From Bacillota bacterium (GTDB lineage Bacteria; Bacillota; Clostridia; Acetivibrionales; DTU013): a stretch of 64,000 nt of DNA. The stretch's first letter is position 1. Every line of letters begins with the position of its first letter. Shown piece by piece: positions 20,940 through 29,600 of the stretch. The translations under genes were made by a program, and so were the position numbers. The stretch covers positions 1 through 64,000 of the forward strand of contig JAFABI010000002.1 of assembly GCA_023426125.1 (NCBI GenBank), given 5' to 3'. The notes under the pieces are model-generated. The model was given only the letters and a program-made list of their open reading frames with translations. It was not told the origin of the DNA and did not search any database.

Positions 20940-21689
20940 ATGAAATCAATACGTTTTTTAGTGATTTTTCCACTGATTTTTGTAGTAACCGCAGTGATAA
21001 TGATCAGGCAATTTACCGGAATCTCGCCTGAATCTACCCTTTTAAAGGCTTTTACCGATACGGGGGCTGAAATTGCCAGCACGGAAATGACTTTTAGCGG
21101 AAGTTTTACCCGTCCGCCGGAAGCTGCAGACGGACTTGAAAGGTTTTACCTTGGAATTTCCGAAGCCTTGGGCGCAAACCAGCCAATAAAGCCGGAAAAA
21201 ATCGATAATGAGAATTTTGAAGGAATCCGGCTGGAGAATTCAAATGGAACGCACAGCAATTATACAATTCAGGCAGTAAAAAGCAAAAAAGGAACGGATG
21301 CCGGCAGATATTATGTAACCTTATATATCGTAGACACCTCGGCAGTTCCGGAGCTTTCGGATATTAAATCCAGAGTTACCGGAATATTCATCGAATTTGG
21401 CATCCCGGCGGGAATAAATACCTGCTTTACCGGAAGTTATCCGGGCCGGCTGGAAAACAGCAAAATAAATGAAATTTGCACCGGGATCTTTAAGAGAACC
21501 GGAGCGCGTAAAGTGGACGGGATAAGAGAAAACAACCTGGTAAGTGTTTCGGCTTATTCAAAGTCGATGAAGGAATCGGTGGTGGTTGCAGGCAAAAATA
21601 TAAATTTGAATTTTGCGGCAAGGTATAATTCCTATGAAAATAAGACCTATATCTGGCTTGCAACGCCTTTAATCACGACCGAATACTAG
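20940..21689 (+). CDS. ywmB: YwmB family protein
   Basis: A 249-residue protein with an N-terminal membrane anchor or signal (hydrophobic residues 5-24) and a YwmB/DUF1779-type extracytoplasmic domain with the recurrent EIASTEMTFSG start. The family has no settled biochemical role. In Bacillus subtilis, ywmB precedes murAA and spoIID, exactly as here, and this neighbourhood is the best support for the assignment. The ATG follows a GGGG-rich site (AAAAGGGGGGCG). Confidence 0.75.
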   Translation: MKSIRFLVIFPLIFVVTAVIMIRQFTGISPESTLLKAFTDTGAEIASTEMTFSGSFTRPPEAADGLERFYLGISEALGANQPIKPEKIDNENFEGIRLENSNGTHSNYTIQAVKSKKGTDAGRYYVTLYIVDTSAVPELSDIKSRVTGIFIEFGIPAGINTCFTGSYPGRLENSKINEICTGIFKRTGARKVDGIRENNLVSVSAYSKSMKESVVVAGKNINLNFAARYNSYENKTYIWLATPLITTEY

Positions 21690-21758
21690 AGATAAAGGCA
21701 TTCGTCCTAAACTGGAAATGCGGAAGGTACAGAAGAATAAATCAAAGGGGAGAAAAGC

Positions 21759-23018
21759 GTGGCAAGATTTATTATTACCGAAAGTGTGCCTTTAAAGGGA
21801 AAGGTAAGAGTCAGCGGAGCCAAAAATTCCGTACTGCCTATCATTGCTGCATCCTTGTTTGCGGATGGAGAAAGTGTAATCGAGGAGATTCCATACCTCA
21901 ATGATGTCAAGATCATGTGCGAATTGGTGGAATCACTGGGTGCGGGCATTGAACTGTGTGAAAACAATACAAGACTGAAAATCGTATGCGGTAATATTAC
22001 CAACACGACCGCCCCCTATGAACTGGTAAACAAGCTGAGAGCATCTTTTCTGGTAATGGGGCCTCTTCTGGCAAAGATGGGCAAGGCCAGGATTTCCCTC
22101 CCGGGTGGATGCGCAATAGGCACAAGGCCCGTAGACCTTCATTTGAAAGGCTTTATGGCAATGGGTGCAAATATCACCCAGGGCCATGGATATATTGAAG
22201 CAACAGTGAAGGGAAGGCTGAAAGGCAGTAAAATCTATCTTGACTTTCCAAGCGTGGGAGCGACGGAAAACCTCATGATGGCAGCAGCAATTGCAGAAGG
22301 GCACACCATTATAGAAAATGCAGCGATCGAGCCGGAAATCGTGGATCTGGCTACATACCTGACAACCATGGGCGCCGACATCAAAGGCGCAGGGACCGAT
22401 ACTATAAAAATCAGCGGAGTAAGCTGCCTGAAGGCTGCCAACCATGCCATCATACCCGACAGAATCGAAGCGGGAACGTTTATGGCTGCGGCAGCAATTA
22501 CAGGCGGAGATGTTACTGTGGAAAACGTCGTCCCCGATCATATGAAACCCATAAGCGCCAAGCTCAGGGAAGCCGGCGTGGAGATTTCGGAAGAGTTGAC
22601 CTCTATCCGTATCAAAGGGGGCGAGCTGAAGGCAACGGATATCAAAACTCATCCCTATCCCGGTTTCCCGACCGACATGCAGTCCCAGATGACTTCCTTG
22701 ATGAGCAGGGCTCAGGGCACCAGCATGATCATTGAAACCATTTTTGAAAACCGGTTTATGCATGTGAGCGAATTGAAGCGCATGGGAGCCAATATAAAAA
22801 TCGAGGGACGCAGCGCAATCATCGAAGGAAGCCGCAAGCTTACCGGCGCGCAGGTGAAGGCTACCGATCTCAGAGCCGGAGCCTCATTGATCATCGCAGG
22901 GCTCGCCGCGGAGGGCGTGACGGAAATCACCGATATTGAACACATCGACAGGGGCTACATGAACATTGATACGAAATTGTCGGCCCTGGGAGCAAAAATT
23001 ATCCGGACGGCAGATTGA
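21759..23018 (+). CDS. murA: UDP-N-acetylglucosamine 1-carboxyvinyltransferase
   Basis: A 419-residue enzyme of normal length that transfers enolpyruvate from PEP to UDP-GlcNAc, the first committed step of peptidoglycan synthesis in the cytosol. Visible signatures are GAKN near residue 20 (substrate-binding Lys/Asn) and the fosfomycin-target loop GGCAIGTRP, with the active-site cysteine at residue 118. Cysteine (not aspartate) predicts fosfomycin sensitivity at this site. The GTG start at 21759 follows AAAGGGGAG at good spacing. Position between ywmB and spoIID matches the Bacillus murAA copy. Confidence 0.95.
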   Translation: MARFIITESVPLKGKVRVSGAKNSVLPIIAASLFADGESVIEEIPYLNDVKIMCELVESLGAGIELCENNTRLKIVCGNITNTTAPYELVNKLRASFLVMGPLLAKMGKARISLPGGCAIGTRPVDLHLKGFMAMGANITQGHGYIEATVKGRLKGSKIYLDFPSVGATENLMMAAAIAEGHTIIENAAIEPEIVDLATYLTTMGADIKGAGTDTIKISGVSCLKAANHAIIPDRIEAGTFMAAAAITGGDVTVENVVPDHMKPISAKLREAGVEISEELTSIRIKGGELKATDIKTHPYPGFPTDMQSQMTSLMSRAQGTSMIIETIFENRFMHVSELKRMGANIKIEGRSAIIEGSRKLTGAQVKATDLRAGASLIIAGLAAEGVTEITDIEHIDRGYMNIDTKLSALGAKIIRTAD

Positions 23019-23428
23019 TTTCCGGCTGCAAGGTATACACAAAATGGAAAGAATGCGCAACAATCATTGTAGGACACCCGCGGTCCTGTAGGGGCGGCCA
23101 TTGGCCGTCCTTCCATAAGTTGCAGGGACTTATGATTCAATTATCATCCATTGTGAATCCAAGAATCGTCCCCTGTCACAGACTGCATGCAAGCAGACGC
23201 GCAATGCGCGCCTCTACAGTTGATTTACACCCCTTATGTCAATGTACCTGTCCCCTTGACATTGTTCCCCCTTGACATGTCCTCTTGACAGTTAGTTCAC
23301 ATAATCCAAAAGTATGAATCCCGGGAAAGGGATTCATACTTTTTTTTTGCATGAATATATTTATAAAAATATCCTTTGTGATATTTTTTGTTTGTTCCTG
23401 CGTCACATTATTTTAACTGGGGGGTCCG
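23019..23428. other. Repeat-rich intergenic region before spoIID
   Basis: About 410 bases with several repeat fragments: GTAGGGGCGGCCATTGGCC at 23088-23110, a GCGCAATGCGCG segment near 23199, and TGTCCCCTTGACA-like tracts near 23245-23290. An intrinsic terminator closes it. The spoIID promoter must lie in the remaining 80 bases, but no sigma-E match was firm enough to call. Confidence 0.5.
23311..23348 (+). terminator. Intrinsic terminator upstream of spoIID
   Basis: A perfect 13-base stem (AAGTATGAATCCC and its complement) with a GGAAA-type loop runs into eight T residues. It probably ends transcription from murA, making spoIID an independent unit. Confidence 0.85.
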
Positions 23429-24442
23429 ATGAAGAAACTGTTGTTTTACGCCGGGGTCATGATTGCGGTTGTAATATTGCTTCCCCTGCTGATTGTAAAG
23501 GGATGCGGTTACACGGCGGAGGAGCCGTCCGAAGTGCCGGATGTGCTGACGGACGAAAAAATCCTTGTATATGATCACTTAAGTAAAACAGTAAAAAACA
23601 TGGATATGGAGGAATACCTGAAAGGGGTCGTAGCGGCTGAAATGCCTGCGGATTTCGATCTGGAAGCGCTGAAAGCCCAGGCGGTAGCGGCAAGAACCTT
23701 TGCTTACGGCAGAAAAATACACGAATTTGTATCCAAAGCAGGAGTTCATGACGATGCGGATATTTGCACCGATTCTACCCATTGCCAGGCCTGGAAGAGC
23801 AAGGAGGCCAAAATGAAGGAGTGGGGCGTTTTCAATTCCACCAGGAACTGGAATAAAATATCCCAGGCCGTTAATGAGACCAGAGGCCTGATCATCACCT
23901 ACGATGGAAAAGTCATAAACGCTTTATTCCATGCCAGCAGCGGAGGCAAAACGGAAAACAGCGAAGACGTATGGGAAGGTGTGCCGGTGCCTTATCTGAG
24001 AAGTGTGGAAAGCAACGGCGAAGACGCTGCAAAAGACTTCAAAGTGGTTGTGACCAAGAAAATCGATGACTTTGTTGATAAAATAAAAAATCAATATCCG
24101 GAGGGAAACCTCAGCAGCAAAAACGTACCCGGAAGCATAAAAATCTTGGAATATTCCGTGGGAGGAAGAGTAAAAACGCTTAAAATCGGAGATATTACCA
24201 TGAAGGGGACGGATTTGAGAACACTGTTGGGGCTCCGTTCCACCAACTTCAAAATTGAAAAAGCCGGTACGGATTCCGTCAAAATCACCACACTGGGATA
24301 TGGACACGGTGTGGGCATGAGCCAATGGGGAGCAAATTATCTTGCCAAAAGAGGCGGTACCTTCGAGGAAATACTCGAGTATTACTATACCGGGGTACAA
24401 ATCATAAGCATCAAAGATTATGCCGGTCCCATCCTAAATTGA
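23429..24442 (+). CDS. spoIID: Stage II sporulation protein D (septal peptidoglycan lytic transglycosylase)
   Basis: A 337-residue membrane-anchored protein (hydrophobic residues 4-24). SpoIID works with SpoIIM and SpoIIP in the mother cell to strip peptidoglycan and drive engulfment. The catalytic-glutamate region VAAEMPADF lies near residue 70, the following AQAVAARTFA helix is intact, and the Cys pair in CTDSTHCQAW matches the zinc-site region of the clostridial protein. The conserved GHGVGMSQWGA block near residue 292 is complete. The ATG follows a GGGGGG-rich site. In the family this gene is transcribed by sigma-E. Confidence 0.93.
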   Translation: MKKLLFYAGVMIAVVILLPLLIVKGCGYTAEEPSEVPDVLTDEKILVYDHLSKTVKNMDMEEYLKGVVAAEMPADFDLEALKAQAVAARTFAYGRKIHEFVSKAGVHDDADICTDSTHCQAWKSKEAKMKEWGVFNSTRNWNKISQAVNETRGLIITYDGKVINALFHASSGGKTENSEDVWEGVPVPYLRSVESNGEDAAKDFKVVVTKKIDDFVDKIKNQYPEGNLSSKNVPGSIKILEYSVGGRVKTLKIGDITMKGTDLRTLLGLRSTNFKIEKAGTDSVKITTLGYGHGVGMSQWGANYLAKRGGTFEEILEYYYTGVQIISIKDYAGPILN

Positions 24443-24537
24443 GCACAGAGCTCTCAAGGAGTATCAGCGCTAAAAATTTCACCTGATATGTATATTGTTG
24501 CCATATGCGGAAACAATACTATATGGAGGTGGAATTT

Positions 24538-25407
24538 GTGAATATGAAAAAACTCTTTCCTGAAGAAAAAGGACGGAAAAAGAGAATAATGGATTTATTG
24601 GACAAAAAAGGCTTTTATATTGTCCTGCTGCTTTGCATTGCGATAGTAGGCGGTACTGCAGTCTATGTAACGACTCGAAACGCTACTTCGGATTTGAATG
24701 ATTATGATGCTCAAAATATCATACCGGAGGATTTGGACGAGGATTCGGCAGCGAATGCGGGTGCAGAGCTGAATGCCAGGGAGCCCATCGATACCGCGGC
24801 TGCAATCGATCAGAACGTGGCGCTGAACGATATGGCCAAAGCAACACCGAAGCCAACGGATAAGGAAGTAAAACCGACGGCGACTCTCAAGCCGGCTACG
24901 GACAAAGGTGGCACCCAGCCCGCCAAAAGCATAGGAACGGCTGCAAAATCTGTCAACGCGTCCGGTTCTGCGGCGGACAAGCCGAATTTTATCAGGCCGG
25001 TCTTTGGAGAGGTAACCTTCGAATATGCAAAGGACAAACTGGTTTACTCAAGGACGCTTGAGGAATGGCGCACCCATGAGGGAGTAGATCTTGCCGCGGA
25101 CAGGGGAACACCCGTCAAGGCGGTTGCAGATGGCGTGGTAAGTGAAATTAAAAACGACCCCCGCTTTGGAGTTGTAGTTATCATTGACCATAGCAACGGA
25201 GTGAAAACAGTATATTCCAACCTGGCATCGGATGATATGGTTACTTCAAATCAGAAGGTCAAGCAGAGCGACATCATTGGAAGCGTAGGCAATACCGCGA
25301 TCTTTGAGTCGGCAGAACAGTCGCACCTGCACTTTGAGGTCCTGGTGGACAATGTGTCGGTGGACCCGGTTGCCTATTTGCCTCAGGAGCAGGAAGAAAA
25401 GGATTAG
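24538..25407 (+). CDS. spoIIQ: SpoIIQ-like M23/LytM peptidase, forespore-mother cell channel protein
   Basis: A 289-residue protein with one membrane span (about 21-42), a Thr/Lys/Pro-rich linker and a C-terminal LytM domain. Both zinc motifs are present: HEGVD near residue 180 and HLHFE near residue 262. The domain may therefore be catalytically active, unlike the degenerate Bacillus SpoIIQ. In the family the protein is made in the forespore and pairs with SpoIIIAH across the intermembrane space. The GTG at 24538 is chosen because GGAGG ends 8 bases before it; an ATG two codons later is the alternative. It lies between spoIID and spoIIID as in Bacillus. Confidence 0.88.
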   Translation: MNMKKLFPEEKGRKKRIMDLLDKKGFYIVLLLCIAIVGGTAVYVTTRNATSDLNDYDAQNIIPEDLDEDSAANAGAELNAREPIDTAAAIDQNVALNDMAKATPKPTDKEVKPTATLKPATDKGGTQPAKSIGTAAKSVNASGSAADKPNFIRPVFGEVTFEYAKDKLVYSRTLEEWRTHEGVDLAADRGTPVKAVADGVVSEIKNDPRFGVVVIIDHSNGVKTVYSNLASDDMVTSNQKVKQSDIIGSVGNTAIFESAEQSHLHFEVLVDNVSVDPVAYLPQEQEEKD

Positions 25408-25481
25408 AGTGGGTAGCGCACCGGCAAAGTGCATCCTTGCAGATAAACTACGAGTTTATATTACAAATAGATAGGTGAAAA

Positions 25482-25522
25482 GGGCAGGTATCTATAAACA
25501 GGTACCTGTCTTTCTGTTTTAC
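25482..25522 (+). terminator. Probable terminator after spoIIQ
   Basis: The CAGGTA/TACCTG stem (25485-25490 with 25503-25508) is followed by a T-rich tract. The rest of the 455-base gap before spoIIID holds a GCGTATTGCGCGTCTGCAG repeat fragment at 25582-25600 and AT-rich sequence; no clear sporulation promoter was called. Confidence 0.5.
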
Positions 25523-25862
25523 CTTTTAACATACTAATGCACGTGCCGCAGAGTGGCAAACCTGAGGATGCATGCATAGAGGTGCGTATTGCGCGTCTGC
25601 AGGAGGCATGCTGTGGGAATAAATAAATACCTGCGGCTGCTGCTCCCCCTTTCATTATACAGATACCGGGAAGGTCTCCAGGGCATTAATTTAAAATCGC
25701 CGACTGCTTTTTTAATTTCTTCTAGTATTTAAATCATAACAAATACCGGAAAGGCATATATATACTGTAGTGACGATTCCACCGACGGTAAAATCCAGCA
25801 CTGCTGGAATAGAAAATTTTGGCATTTCTCCACAGCATGACTTATAAAGGGGGTATACGTAG

Positions 25863-26102
25863 TTGAAAGGATATATCGAAGAGAGGGCAGTAGAGCTGGC
25901 CAACTATATCATTGAGAGGAAAACTACCGTCAGGGCGGCAGCTAAAAAATACGGTATTTCGAAAAGCACTGTACATATGGTTGTAGCAATCGGGAATGGA
26001 ATAGCGGGTTTGTTATCAGGATTAGTAAAGCGGCTTAGAATGGCTAAAGATAGGGACATTTTAAGAAGAAGCTCCGTCGGTATAGGGGGTGGGCTTCTGT
26101 GA
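25863..26102 (+). pseudogene. spoIIID: spoIIID, N-terminal half, interrupted by an insertion element
   Basis: The first 38 codons (TTG start, AAGGGGG site 9 bases upstream) encode the SpoIIID N-terminus through KKYGISKSTVH, that is, up to the middle of the DNA-recognition helix. The frame then runs 41 codons into the inserted element and stops at TGA 26100-26102. The missing 49 codons lie at 35274-35423, beside mbl, where spoIIID ends in Bacillus. SpoIIID is the small mother-cell DNA-binding regulator that adjusts the sigma-E regulon and switches on sigK. In the integrated state this half lacks most of the helix-turn-helix and should not bind DNA. Joining at the shared GTACATA restores the frame exactly. 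Confidence 0.9.
25971..25977 (+). other. Left attachment core (attL) of the spoIIID element
   Basis: GTACATA at the exact point where SpoIIID homology stops (after the His-38 codon). The same 7 bases recur at 35268-35274 where homology resumes. The repeat is direct, as site-specific integration predicts. Confidence 0.85.
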
Positions 26103-26359
26103 AAGGATATATAGAGGATAGAGTCTTAGAGCTTGCCGAATATTTAATAAGCAATAAGTCAACGGTTAGAGAGACCGCTAAAAAGTATGGTATATCGAAG
26201 TCCACAGTGCACAAGGATATAGCAGAAAGACTGACAAACATCAATCCGGCAATTGCAGCACAGGCCAAAGAAATTATGGATTTGAACAAGGCGGAAAGAC
26301 ATATCAGAGGCGGAAATGCCACAAAGCAAAAGTATTCTTTAGCAAAAATCGAAGATTGA
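26099..26359 (+). CDS. Complete SpoIIID-like regulator carried by the element
   Basis: An 86-residue protein with the full SpoIIID fold: an N-terminus beginning MKGYIEDRVLELAEYL, a helix-turn-helix around KKYGISKSTVHKDIAERL, and the basic AERHIRGG C-terminal motif. The GTG start overlaps the TGA of the interrupted host half (GTGA, 26099-26102), with GGGGGTGGG just upstream, so it should be translated by coupling from the host spoIIID transcript. It differs from the split host copy at many synonymous and amino-acid sites, so it is not a recent tandem duplicate. The part after the recognition helix (LTNINPAIAAQAKEIMD) is the more unusual. It may supply SpoIIID function while the host gene is disrupted, or control the element. 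Confidence 0.85.
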   Translation: MKGYIEDRVLELAEYLISNKSTVRETAKKYGISKSTVHKDIAERLTNINPAIAAQAKEIMDLNKAERHIRGGNATKQKYSLAKIED

Positions 26360-26373
26360 TCGTAATGAATCAA

Positions 26374-26435
26374 TAAAAGCTCTGCTCAAAAGTCGCAGCG
26401 TAATGGCTGCAGCTTTGCCGGCAGGGCTTTTTTTC
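26374..26435 (+). terminator. Terminator after the element spoIIID
   Basis: AAAGCTCTGC (26376-26385) pairs with GCAGGGCTTT (26421-26430), enclosing a second GCAGC/GCTGC hairpin, and is followed by a T-run. It separates the small regulator from the giant SLH gene. The AT-rich 245 bases that follow include GTAAAATTTTAC and repeated TTTACA motifs and presumably hold the SLH promoter. Confidence 0.7.
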
Positions 26436-26681
26436 ATTGATAAAAAACAAAATTATTGGAAATAGAAAAAAAGTCAAGATTCGTTCCTTTTACGACAAAA
26501 AAGGGTCAGTAAACATGAATTTATATAAAATAAGAACAATTTTTACACAAAACGACAAATTATTTTAAAAAAGTATGTACAAAAAACAAGATTTATTGTA
26601 AAATGTCTTTATATTCCATGTAAAATTTTACAGTAAAGTTTACAAAAAATTTACAAATTTGTAAGGACGGAAAGGTGAATC

Positions 26682-29600
26682 ATGAAAAAGAATCTTAAAA
26701 AGGCAATTGCGATAGCCTTGGCGGTATTGCTGAATCTTTTGGCAGTATCTCCGGCATTCGCGCAAGGTGCCACCGACATCAAAGGACATTGGGCGGAAAA
26801 GCAGTTTACCCAATGGATGGAAAAAGGGCTTATCAAAGGATATACCGACGGAACGGCAAAGCCCAACAGTTACATAACCAGAGCTGAGTTTATAGCACTG
26901 GTAAACAGAGTGTTCGGTTTTACAAAAACATCAACGATTGATTTTACCGATGTGAAAGCTTCAGACTGGTATGCAGAGGATATAGCAAAAGCCAAGGCTG
27001 CAGGCTACATCGTTGGCGAAAATGGCTCTGTAAACCCGGAAGACCGGATCACAAGGCAGGAAGCTGCCGTAATACTCGGCAGAGTCCTTAAACTGACCCA
27101 GAATGAAAACAATGCTGCACATTTTACCGATGCCGGTTCCATCGGGTCATGGAGTAAGGGCTATGTAGGCACGGTATCTGAAAAGGGATATTTTATCGGC
27201 TACTCTGACGGTAAATTCGGACCGGGCGAGAGCACTACAAGAGCAGAGGCGATCACAATTCTCTCAAGGGCGGCGGGCGAATTATACGATAAGGCCGGTG
27301 TTTATGGAGAGGATAAAAACGCCGGTTCAATACAGGGAAACGTTACAATAAGCAAACCTGGCGTTACACTTAAAAACACTGTTATAAACGGAGACCTGTA
27401 CCTTACAGAGGGTATAGGAGATGGCGCCGTAACGCTTGACAATGTAACTGTAAAAGGTACTACAACCGTCAGCGGCGGCGGTGAACACAGCATAATCTTG
27501 TTGAATTCCATACTGGGCAGGGTAGTTATCCAGGTGCCTGACAATAGCAAGGTAAGATTGGTCGCACAGGGAAGCACAAACATTTCAGTGGTAGACGCAA
27601 GGTCTGCTGCAAAGCTTGAGGAGGAAAACATTACCGGAAACGGTTTCCAGGAAGTAATAATGGAAATACCTGAGGGCTATACGGCTGAACTGGCAGGCAG
27701 CTTTGAGGCGGTTACCATTGAGAACCCGAATACTCGCGTGATGCTGTTGAACGGAACGATTCAAAAGGTAAACGTGGAAAATAGAGCCCAGGGAGCAAGT
27801 ATAGACATTTCTGCCCAGGCAACAGTTAAAGCGATCACTGTGAATGCAGAAAACGTATCTACAACTGGAAAAGGGATAATTGAAAGCGCAGAGATTAACG
27901 GAAATAATGCCAGCCTTGAGCAGAAGCCTGCTTCAGTCAAGGTTGCTGACGGTGTGGCGGGTACAAAGGTGGCAAATTCCACTCAACCCCCGACTGTACC
28001 TAATGGCGGTAACGGAGGCGGCGGAGGAGGAGGCGGCGGCGGTAACAACGGCGGCGGCAATACTCCGGAACAGGTAACAGCCCCAGCAGCTTCACCGGTA
28101 TCCGGAGAAGTAAAGAGCGGGACTGTAATAGTTTTAAGCACTGCTACAGCTGGAGCGGAGGTATATTATACCCTGGATGGCAGTACACCAACCAGTGCCA
28201 GTACCAGATATACAACTCCAATTGCTATAACTGCGGCAACCACAATAAAGGCCATAGCTATAAAAACAGGCATGAGCAACAGTGACATAAAGACGTTCAG
28301 CTATACGATAGCGATCGTACCTTCGGGTGTTGTTTCGAACCTCGTTTTCAAAGATACGGATGCGGATACGGGAGAAATCGGAGGTGATATTTCCTGGAAT
28401 CAACCTTCGGATAAAACAGGGATTGAAGGGTATCACATCTATTTGCTTAATAGTGAACATGCCAAGCTGGGTACAGTTCCTTTTGCCACGGTAACAGGTT
28501 CAAACAGCACATCCTTCAGTGTACCCGGGAACACTTCGGCAGTTGGAGCAGTTTATCTTGCAGTTTATTCCTTTAATGCGGTTGGAGATTGTGAAACCGG
28601 ATGCGAGATTGAGATTATTGATTATAAAATTGATTATAAAACAGTTGCCAAACCCGAAGCTTTGGTTATAACACCCGGTGACTTGCTTATCGGAAGTGAA
28701 ATAGCCCTCAGCAGTGCAACGGAAGGGGCAGAGATTTACTATACTACCGATGATACAGATCCGTCCTATGAAATTCTGGAAGGCGGGGCAGTAAACTCCA
28801 GCGGGACAGTTTATACCGATCCTATTAAAATAACGCAGGAAGTAACAAAGATAAAAGCCATCGCTGTCAAAGCCAATATGAAAAACAGTGATGTGGCAAG
28901 TTTCACCTACACGATTGGAAGAGTTGAAAAACCGGTTGCATCAATAGTGTCCGGTCAGATCCCTTACGGAACAAAGCTGTCACTTAGTTCGAAAACAGCC
29001 GGAGCGAAGATCTATTACACTTTGAATGGCGGGACACCGGATACGGGCAGTTCACTGTACACCGGAGAATTGACGATAACCTCCGATGCCAAAATACAGG
29101 CAATCGCTGTTAAAGCTGGAATGTCCAGCAGTGAGGTGAGCGTTTTCGAGTATACGGTAGTCAAGCAGCAGGTCGCAGCGCCTACGGTATCACCGGTGCC
29201 CGGAACTGTGAAGAACGGGACTGAAATAACCCTGGGTACTGCGACAGCAGGAGCGGATATATACTATACCTTGGATGGAAAAGATCCTCTGACGGCTGGT
29301 ATCAAATATACGACTCCCATAATAATCACCGGAACAAACGGACAAACAATCACCCTAAAAGCCGTGGCTGTCAAGGAAGATGTGAACAGCAGTATAAGCA
29401 CTTTTAACTATACCATAGCTGTTCAACCGGCAGGAATAGTTACAGATCTTGCATTTACCGATACGGATGAGGATGCGGGAGAGATCGGAGGAAGCATTAC
29501 CTGGACGAAGCCTGCGGATACCGCCGGAATTGACGGATATCGCATCTATTTGCTGGACAGCGGACATACCAGGATTGGAACGGCTCCTGTTGCAACGGTA

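Noticed and set aside
25700..25862. Possible sigma-E promoters (CATATATA and CATAACAA boxes) before spoIIID
   Set aside because: No pair of -35 and -10 boxes had acceptable spacing, so none was called.
25863..26359. Reading the two spoIIID starts as a simple tandem duplication with one copy decayed
   Set aside because: The first copy's missing half exists intact at 35274, with a shared GTACATA at both break points and an in-frame join, and the two copies differ throughout. An insertion explains all of this; decay does not.
28010..28065. GGC-rich tract considered as a regulatory or recombination hotspot
   Set aside because: It encodes the poly-Gly hinge between the SLH and repeat regions of the surface protein; codon use explains the pattern.
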